Positions 58,483 through 64,000 of a stretch of 64,000 nucleotides of DNA are shown in pieces. The stretch's first letter is position 1; each line of letters begins with the position of its first letter. The translations under genes and the position numbers were made by a program. Source of the DNA: Streptomyces sp. ERV7. GTDB lineage: Bacteria > Actinomycetota > Actinomycetes > Streptomycetales > Streptomycetaceae. The stretch covers positions 1,550,001-1,614,000 of the forward strand of contig NZ_LYOY01000029.1 of the NCBI RefSeq assembly GCF_001653515.1, written 5' to 3'. The notes under the pieces are model-generated. The model made no database searches and had not been told where the DNA came from. It saw only the letters and a program-made list of their open reading frames with translations.

Positions 58483-60243
58483 TCAGCCGGCGTACGGGTC
58501 CGGCACCGTGCCGGGCCGGGCGAGGAAGGCGAAGTCGCATCCGGTGTCGGCCTGGGTGATCTGCTCGGTGTACAGGGCTCCGTACCCCCGCTCGAACCGG
58601 GCGGGCGGCGGCGTCCACTCGGCCCGTCGGCGCGCCAACTCCTCGTCCGCCACGTGGAGATGGAGACCGCGGGCCGGGACGTCGAGGGTGATGAGGTCGC
58701 CGGTGCGGACCAGGGCGAGCGGGCCGCCCACATGCGACTCGGGTGCGATGTGCAGCACGCACGCGCCGTACGAGGTACCGCTCATACGGGCGTCCGAGAT
58801 CCGCACCATGTCCCGCACGCCCTGCTTGAGCAGATGGTCGGGGATCGGCAGCATCCCGTACTCCGGCATGCCGGGACCGCCCTTGGGGCCGGCGCCGCGC
58901 AGGACCAGGACACTGTCGGCGGTGATGCCGAGCGAGGGGTCGTTGATCGTGCGCTGGAGCAGGCGGTAGTCGTCGAAGACGACCGCAGGACCGGTGTGCC
59001 GGAGCAGGCGCTGCTCACAGGCGATGTGCTTGATGACGGCGCCGTCCGGACACAGATTGCCGCGCAGCACCGCGAGCCCGCCCTCGGCCGCGACCGGTTC
59101 GGCGCGGGGCCGGATCACGTCGTCGTGGTGGACCTCGGCCGTGGCGAGCTGCTCGCGCAGGGTGTCGTGCGCGACGGTCGGCCGCTCCAGGTGGAGCAGG
59201 TCGGTGATCCGGGAGAGCAGCCCGGGCAGCCCGCCCGCGAAGTGGAAGTCCTCCATGAGGTAGGTGTCGCCGCCGGGCCGCACGTTGGCGAGCACCGGAA
59301 CGGTCCGGGCGATGCGGTCGAAGTCGTCGAGCGTCAGCTCGACGCCCGCCCGCCGGGCCATCGCGATCAGATGGATGACGGCGTTGGTGGAACCGCCGAG
59401 TGCGAGGACCGTGGTCACCGCGTCCAGGAAGGCGTCCTCGGTGAGGATCGCGGACAACGTCCGCTCCTCGTGGACCAGTTGGACGATCCGCAGCCCCGAA
59501 GCCGCTGCCATGCGGTCGTGCTCGGAGGCGACGGCGGGGATGGAGGAGGCGCCGGGAACCGTCACCCCGAGGGCCTCGGCCGCCGCGGTGAGCGTGGAGG
59601 CGGTGCCCATCGTCATGCAGTGGCCGGGGGAGCGGGCCAGGCCGTTCTCCAGGCCGGCCAGTTCGCAGTCGCCGATCAGCCCGGCCCGTTTGTCGTCCCA
59701 GTACTTCCACATGTCCGTGCCGGAGCCCAGGACCTGGCCCCGCCAGTGGCCGGGCAGCATCGGCCCCGCGGGCACGAACACGGCGGGCAGGTCGACGGAG
59801 GTCGCACCCATGAGCAGCGCGGGCGTCGACTTGTCGCAGCCGCCCATCAGCACGGCCCCGTCCACCGGATACGAGCGCAGCAGTTCCTCGGTCTCCATCG
59901 CGAGGAGGTTGCGGTAGAGCATCGGGGTGGGCTTCTGGAAGGTCTCGGACAGCGTGGAGACCGGGAATTCCAGGGGGAAGCCCCCTGCCTGCCACACCCC
60001 CCGCTTGACGGCCTGGGCGCGGTCGCGCAGATGGACGTGGCAGGGGTTGATGTCGGACCAGGTGTTGAGGATCGCGATGACCGGCTTGCCCAGGTGCTCC
60101 TCGGGCAGATAGCCGAGCTGGCGGGTGCGGGCGCGGTGGCTGAAGGAGCGCAGGCCGTCGGTGCCGTACCACTGGTGGCTGCGCAGTTCCTCGGGAGCGC
60201 GGCGGCGCGGCTCCCCGGGGCTCGGTGACTGGGCCGGGCTCAT
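58483..60243 (-). CDS. IlvD/Edd family sugar-acid dehydratase (L-arabonate dehydratase-like)
   Basis: 586 residues from ATG 60243 (ATGA overlap with the DapA-like gene). Fe-S ligand motifs NTWSDINPCH, MGGCDKSTPALL and SPGHCMTMGTAST, and the C-terminal RISDARMSGTSYG of IlvD/Edd enzymes. Of the family, the sugar-acid dehydratases (arabonate, xylonate, gluconate) have this length and the HQWYGTDGLRSFSHRART opening. With the DapA-like dehydratase it would convert an aldonate to 2-keto-3-deoxy acid and then to a semialdehyde. Exact substrate not determinable. Confidence 0.9.
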   Translation of the reverse strand: MSPAQSPSPGEPRRRAPEELRSHQWYGTDGLRSFSHRARTRQLGYLPEEHLGKPVIAILNTWSDINPCHVHLRDRAQAVKRGVWQAGGFPLEFPVSTLSETFQKPTPMLYRNLLAMETEELLRSYPVDGAVLMGGCDKSTPALLMGATSVDLPAVFVPAGPMLPGHWRGQVLGSGTDMWKYWDDKRAGLIGDCELAGLENGLARSPGHCMTMGTASTLTAAAEALGVTVPGASSIPAVASEHDRMAAASGLRIVQLVHEERTLSAILTEDAFLDAVTTVLALGGSTNAVIHLIAMARRAGVELTLDDFDRIARTVPVLANVRPGGDTYLMEDFHFAGGLPGLLSRITDLLHLERPTVAHDTLREQLATAEVHHDDVIRPRAEPVAAEGGLAVLRGNLCPDGAVIKHIACEQRLLRHTGPAVVFDDYRLLQRTINDPSLGITADSVLVLRGAGPKGGPGMPEYGMLPIPDHLLKQGVRDMVRISDARMSGTSYGACVLHIAPESHVGGPLALVRTGDLITLDVPARGLHLHVADEELARRRAEWTPPPARFERGYGALYTEQITQADTGCDFAFLARPGTVPDPYAG

Positions 60244-61166
60244 ATGCCCCACCCCGCGACCGCGCCCCACCCCTCGACGATGGCGGCGACCTCCTCGCGC
60301 CCGGCCGCGTCCAGCGGTCTGCTGGGGGAGCGCACATCGCGCCGGCACAGACCGAGGACGGCCAGGGCCTCCTTGACCACGGTCACGTTGTTGGCGGAGG
60401 AGTCGGCGGCACGCAGTTCCTCGAAGCGGCGGATCTGCTCCCACACCCGCATGGCGGCCGGATGGTCGCCCGACCGCAGTGCTTCGAGCATGGCCAGGGA
60501 CACTTTGGGTGCGACGTTGACCAGGCCGGAGGTGAATCCGGTCGCCCCTGCGGAGAAGTACGAAGGCGCGTACGGTTCGGCGAGACCGGCCACCCACACG
60601 AAGCGCTCCAGGCCGGAATCGCGGGCGAAGGCGGCGAACCGCGCCGCGTCCGGCACCGCGTACTTCACCCCGATCACGTTCGGGCACACCTCGCCGAGCG
60701 CCGCCAAGTGCCTGCCCGCCAGGCCCGCGTTACGGATGTACGGGACGACGCCCAGCTCCGGGACGGCCTCGGCGATGGCCCGGTGGTAGTCGACCCAGCC
60801 GCCCGCCGCGACATAGGGATGTACGGGCTGATGGACCATCAGCATGTCGGCGCCCGCCTCCCGCGCGTGCCGGGCGGCGCCGATGGCGGTCGGCACATCG
60901 TGCCCGACACCGACGACGATCGCCGCTCGGCCGGCAGCCTCCGAGACGGTCGACTCGACGACGGCATCGCGTTCTTGGGGTGTCAGCGCGTAGAACTCGC
61001 CGGTGTTCCCGTTCGGCGTCAGCGTCCGCACACCGCCGTCGAGCAGCCTGCGCAACAGGGCGCGGTGTGTGTCACGGTCGATGGAGCCGTCCTCGGCGAA
61101 CGGGGTCACCGGGATGGCCACGACATCGGCCAGGGCGGCGCGCATGGCCTCGTACGTCGTCGTCAC
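60240..61166 (-). CDS. DapA-family aldolase/dehydratase of sugar-acid catabolism
   Basis: 308 residues from GTG 61166 (GTGA overlap with the GntR gene). Class I aldolase barrel: TPNGNTGEFYALTPQER, Schiff-base Lys in NVIGVKYAVPD and Tyr in VVPYIRN. Placed next to an IlvD/Edd dehydratase it is most likely a 2-keto-3-deoxy-sugar-acid dehydratase or 5-dehydro-4-deoxyglucarate dehydratase rather than the lysine-pathway DapA. Confidence 0.9.
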   Translation of the reverse strand: MTTTYEAMRAALADVVAIPVTPFAEDGSIDRDTHRALLRRLLDGGVRTLTPNGNTGEFYALTPQERDAVVESTVSEAAGRAAIVVGVGHDVPTAIGAARHAREAGADMLMVHQPVHPYVAAGGWVDYHRAIAEAVPELGVVPYIRNAGLAGRHLAALGEVCPNVIGVKYAVPDAARFAAFARDSGLERFVWVAGLAEPYAPSYFSAGATGFTSGLVNVAPKVSLAMLEALRSGDHPAAMRVWEQIRRFEELRAADSSANNVTVVKEALAVLGLCRRDVRSPSRPLDAAGREEVAAIVEGWGAVAGWGI

Positions 61167-61819
61167 AGCGAACCGTCCTCCCCCTGCGCCTGGGGGAAGG
61201 CCCGCTCGACGAAGGACGCGATGTGGGCGTGCAGGGCGCGGGAGGCGCCGTCCGCGTCGCCGGCCAGGGCGAGACGCAGGATCTCCCGGTGCTCGGCGGC
61301 CTCCCGCTCCCACGACGGGTCGGCCGCCCAGGCGACCGCGGAGACCAGGGCCGCCTGGTCGCGCACCTCGTCCAGCATCCGCGCGAGCAGCGGATTGCCG
61401 CACGGCAGGTACAGCGCCCGGTGGAACTCCCGGTTGGCCAGGGAGCGTTCGGCGGTGTCCGCCGCGCGGTCGGCGCGCTCCAGCGCCTCGCGTGCGGCGT
61501 CCAGGTCCGCCGTACCGCGCACGGTACGGCGCAGCGCCTCGGGTTCGAGGAGCAGCCGCACGTCGTACACCTCGCGCGCCATGTCCGCGTCCACCATGCG
61601 TACCGTGACGCCCTTGTACTGGTTCATCACGACGAGCCCGGTGCCGGCCAGCGTCTTGAGCGCCTCGCGCACGGGGGTCTTGGACACCCCGTAGTGCGTG
61701 GCGAGTTCGACCTCGACGAGGGCCTGGCCGGGGGCCAACTGGCCGGTGAGGATACGGTGCTTGACGGCTTCCAGGACGAACTGGGTCCGCGAGGGGATGG
61801 GTGTGGGCACAGAGGTCAT
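61163..61819 (-). CDS. GntR-family (FCD) transcriptional regulator
   Basis: 218 residues from ATG 61819. Winged helix-turn-helix in residues 12-70 (LVEVELATHYGVSKTPVREA) and an FCD effector domain behind it (EVYDVRLLLEPEALRR, EFHRALY, EHREIL, with His metal ligands). FCD regulators usually sense organic or sugar acids, here probably an intermediate of the two dehydratases it is co-transcribed with. Candidate operator at 61845-61862. Confidence 0.93.
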   Translation of the reverse strand: MTSVPTPIPSRTQFVLEAVKHRILTGQLAPGQALVEVELATHYGVSKTPVREALKTLAGTGLVVMNQYKGVTVRMVDADMAREVYDVRLLLEPEALRRTVRGTADLDAAREALERADRAADTAERSLANREFHRALYLPCGNPLLARMLDEVRDQAALVSAVAWAADPSWEREAAEHREILRLALAGDADGASRALHAHIASFVERAFPQAQGEDGSL

Positions 61820-61844
61820 GCGCGCCTCTCGACTGTCACGTAGC

Positions 61845-61862
61845 GCGTCTCATATATGACGC
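61845..61862. promoter_or_regulatory. Palindrome upstream of the GntR gene
   Basis: GCGTC-TCATATAT-GACGC with a perfect inner palindrome TCATATATGA (61850-61859), 26 bases before the GntR start. Likely GntR autoregulatory operator. Confidence 0.6.
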
Positions 61863-61946
61863 ATCAGGTACGACGCGATGAAAGTAGAGCCGATTCCGTT
61901 GCGCGTCAACGGATCTGACGCCGTGACATCCGAACCGCCCGGGGCG

Positions 61947-61975
61947 TTGACGAGAAAGCGCTTACCATCTACGTT
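61947..61975 (+). promoter_or_regulatory. Promoter of the plus-strand pectate lyases with a LacI-type operator
   Basis: TTGACG (-35, 61947) and TACGTT (-10, 61970) with a 17-base spacer; the spacer contains AAGCGCTT (61956-61963), the same core as the palindrome at 58425. Confidence 0.65.
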
Positions 61976-62074
61976 CCATTCATCAGTGTGACCCCCGATT
62001 GCTCGCCCGTGCAGCACGCGCCGAGGTAGCGGCAGTTGCCGTGCATGGCCGCGATCAGAGCGAGTCAGGTAGTA

Positions 62075-62085
62075 GAACACTGTTC
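62075..62085. promoter_or_regulatory. Short palindrome in the pectate lyase leader
   Basis: GAACA-C-TGTTC, perfect arms with a one-base centre, 78 bases before the start codon. Possible second operator or mRNA structure. Confidence 0.4.
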
Positions 62086-62162
62086 CACACGCTGAACCGT
62101 CGGGCTCATCCCCCATCGCCCGAACCGATGCGCCACATCCCGATCCGAAGGGACCCATCCGC

Positions 62163-63155
62163 ATGCGCACTCACGCCCCCCACAAGCGCCGCCGCACCCT
62201 TCTGCTCGCCGCGACCGCCGTCGCCGCCACGGCACTGGCCGGGCTGCCCCAGTCGGCGGGCGCCGTCGGCGCGCCCCTCGTCGCCGCCGACACCGCTCCC
62301 GTCGGCTTCGGCGCCGGCACCACGGGCGGCGGCAGCACCGCCCCGGTCACCGTCTCCACCCTCGCCGCCTTCAAGACCGCCGTCACCGGCGACAGCGCCA
62401 AGGTCGTCAAGGTGAGTGGGCTGATCCCGCTCAGCGGACAGATCGACGTCGGCTCCAACACCACGGTCCTGGGCGTCGGTTCGGCCTCCGGGTTCACCGG
62501 TGGCGGCCTGCGGGTGAAGCAGGAGACCAACGTCGTCATCCGCAACCTGAACATCAGCAAGCCCGTGGCCCCGGCCGACGGCATCACCGTGCAGAAGTCG
62601 ACGAAGGTGTGGATCGACCACAACACCTTCTCCTCGGACCGCGACCACGGCAAGGACCACTACGACGGGCTCGTCGACATCACCCACGGCTCGGACCACG
62701 TCACCGTCTCCTGGAACACCTTCAAGGACCACTACAAGGGCTCGCTCGTCGGGCACAGCGACAAGAACGCCTCCGAGGACACCGGGCAGCTGCGGGTGAC
62801 GTATCACCACAACCACTTCAGCAACGTCAACTCGCGCGTTCCCAGCCTGCGGTTCGGCACCGGCCACTTCTACGACAACTACGTCGAAGGAGCCGACACC
62901 GCCGTGCACTCCCGGATGGGTGCCCAGATGCTCGTCGAGAACAACGTCTTCCGCTCGACGAAGGTCGCCGTGACCACCAACCGCGACAGCGGCACCGACG
63001 GCTATGCCAACCTGCGGGGCAACGACCTCGGCGGCGCCGCCCTGGAGGTCTCCCGTACGGGCTCCCTCACCACCGCGCCCTACACCTACACCGCCGAGCC
63101 CGCCTCGTCCGTCGTCGCTTCGGTGACCGCGGGAGCCGGAGCCGGAAAGCTCTGA
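62163..63155 (+). CDS. Secreted pectate lyase, PL1 family
   Basis: 330 residues from ATG 62163. Signal peptide TLLLAATAVAATALAGLPQSAGA. Beta-helix with NVVIRNLNISKP, KVWIDHNTFSS, DGLVDITHGSDHVTVSWNTF, VTYHHNHFSNVNSRVPSLRF (catalytic Arg region) in the order typical of PL1. Shorter than the PL1 enzyme at 49387 and only distantly alike. The upstream promoter carries a LacI-type site. The PL3 gene follows after 58 bases. Confidence 0.94.
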   Translation: MRTHAPHKRRRTLLLAATAVAATALAGLPQSAGAVGAPLVAADTAPVGFGAGTTGGGSTAPVTVSTLAAFKTAVTGDSAKVVKVSGLIPLSGQIDVGSNTTVLGVGSASGFTGGGLRVKQETNVVIRNLNISKPVAPADGITVQKSTKVWIDHNTFSSDRDHGKDHYDGLVDITHGSDHVTVSWNTFKDHYKGSLVGHSDKNASEDTGQLRVTYHHNHFSNVNSRVPSLRFGTGHFYDNYVEGADTAVHSRMGAQMLVENNVFRSTKVAVTTNRDSGTDGYANLRGNDLGGAALEVSRTGSLTTAPYTYTAEPASSVVASVTAGAGAGKL

Positions 63156-63213
63156 CGGCCGCAGGTCCAAGCAGGGGTCCAGCAGGTCCAGCAGGAGCAC
63201 AAGGAGACGAGAC

Positions 63214-64000
63214 ATGGCTTCATCAGCACCGGCCCGCTCGCGTACGCACCGCCGCGCTTTCGCGGCGGGAGCCGCGGCCTTCGCCCTGGCCGGTACCGCG
63301 ATCCTCGCGGGCTCACTCACGGGAACGGCCAACGCGGCCACCACCACGGCCGCCTGGCCGACCCCCACCAAGAGCAAGCCCGTTCCGGCGACCATCGAGG
63401 TCTCGGGCGTGTACGACGGAAAGATGCAGCGCTTCTACGGCAGCGGCGACCTCGGCGACGGCGGCCAGAACGAGAACCAGTCCCCGTTGTTCCAGCTCAA
63501 GGACGGGGCCGTCCTGTCCAACGTCGTCATCGGTGCGCCCGGCGCCGACGGTATCCACTGCCTGGGCACCTGCACGCTCAAGAACGTCTGGTGGGAGGAC
63601 GTCGGCGAGGACGCGGCCAGCTTCAAGGGCAAGTCCGCCTCCGCCGTCTACCGGGTGGAGGGCGGTGGCGCGAAGAAGGCCTCGGACAAGGTCTTCCAGT
63701 TCAACGGCGCCGGCACCCTGACCGTGACCGGCGGGTTCCAGGTCGCCGACTTCGGCAAGCTCGTCCGCAGCTGCGGCAACTGCTCCACGCAGTACAAGCG
63801 CAAGGTGGTCGTGGACAACGTGGACGCGACCGCCCCCGGCAAGGCGCTCGTCGGCATCAACAGCAACTACGGCGACAGCGCCACCCTGCGCAGCGTCCGT
63901 ATCCACGGCGACAGCAGCAAGAAGATCAAGCCGTGCGTGCGCTACGAAGGCAACAACACGGGAACCGAGCCCAAGGTGCTCGGCAGCGGACCGGACGGCA
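63214..64000 (+). CDS. Secreted pectate lyase, PL3 family (3' end outside window)
   Basis: At least 262 residues from ATG 63214, RBS AAGGAG eight bases upstream. Signal peptide (RRAFAAGAAAFALAGTAILA, Tat-like RR). The mature part TIEVSGVYDGKMQRFYGSGD, SNVVIGAPGADGIHCLGTCT, NVWWEDVGEDAASFKG and RSCGNCSTQYKRKVVVDNV is typical of PL3 calcium-dependent pectate lyases with disulfide-bonded beta-helix turns. No stop within the window. Likely co-transcribed with the PL1 gene before it. Confidence 0.93.
   Translation, partial: MASSAPARSRTHRRAFAAGAAAFALAGTAILAGSLTGTANAATTTAAWPTPTKSKPVPATIEVSGVYDGKMQRFYGSGDLGDGGQNENQSPLFQLKDGAVLSNVVIGAPGADGIHCLGTCTLKNVWWEDVGEDAASFKGKSASAVYRVEGGGAKKASDKVFQFNGAGTLTVTGGFQVADFGKLVRSCGNCSTQYKRKVVVDNVDATAPGKALVGINSNYGDSATLRSVRIHGDSSKKIKPCVRYEGNNTGTEPKVLGSGPDG

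Noticed and set aside
63160..63205. AGCAGGTCC-like short direct repeats upstream of the PL3 gene
   Set aside because: Three imperfect 9-10-base copies in a leader are too few and irregular to be a CRISPR or operator array.

Overview
The window reads as a piece of a Streptomyces (or very close relative) chromosome. The DNA is strongly GC-rich with G/C at most third codon positions. The gene families are typical of that group: FO synthase for coenzyme F420, three genes of the futalosine menaquinone route (mqnC, mqnA, mqnE), an XRE/DUF397/HATPase regulatory triad, DUF6766 and SCO4225-type membrane proteins, a CebR-box-controlled GH48 cellulase and many GTGA/ATGA gene overlaps. I see no tRNA, rRNA, CRISPR array, insertion sequence or phage gene.

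Layout. 1-2350: the end of a glycogen-debranching-like enzyme and a Nudix/winged-helix regulator. 2351-5805: a block whose two outer genes are both broken, namely the C-terminal half of a DapC-like aminotransferase and a DapE lacking its C-terminus, around two cell-envelope-type genes. It abuts an NTPase gene that also looks cut. 7333-16302: FO synthase, an imidazolonepropionase-like protein, mqnC, a frameshifted Ser/Thr kinase, a secreted esterase lipoprotein, mqnA and a cold-shock gene with a terminator-like leader hairpin. 16416-22235: an acyl-CoA synthetase carrying a repeat-like insertion, a divergent AraC regulator, a secreted lipase, and the HATPase/XRE/DUF397 set. 22295-33784: a beta-trefoil protein, a 2156-residue secreted RHS protein translationally coupled to a four-helix membrane protein, and a divergent 1204-residue secreted lectin/FG-GAP-like protein. 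33852-37068: a membrane-anchored CBM3/jelly-roll protein divergent from a processive family-2 glycosyltransferase. 37114-40808: TetR, small membrane protein, GNAT, mqnE, Lrp, a 41-residue basic protein and a 3'-end remnant of ubiX. 41266-46143: SDR, acyltransferase-3, and a run of small membrane and lipoprotein genes. 46284-64000: plant-polysaccharide degradation.

How the genes work together. The last 18 kb combine a CebR-controlled GH48 cellobiohydrolase with a pectin/arabinan locus on the minus strand. That locus runs GntR, DapA-like dehydratase and IlvD/Edd dehydratase, then an ABC importer, Gfo/Idh oxidoreductase, DUF6807 protein, GH43, binding protein, acetylesterase and pectate lyase, nearly all joined by 4-base overlaps. 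Two more pectate lyases follow on the plus strand. Palindromes sharing the core AAGCGCTT lie before the permease genes and inside the pectate-lyase promoter, suggesting one LacI-type regulon.

Most notable: (i) the RHS protein, its coupled membrane protein and the divergent secreted partner, which look like a polymorphic-toxin-type locus with an unclassified C-terminal domain; (ii) several junctions where conserved genes are cut (dapC, dapE, NTPase, ubiX); (iii) two single-base-deletion frameshifts, both in GC-rich tracts, that may be sequencing errors; (iv) a Streptomyces intergenic repeat apparently captured in frame inside an acyl-CoA synthetase.
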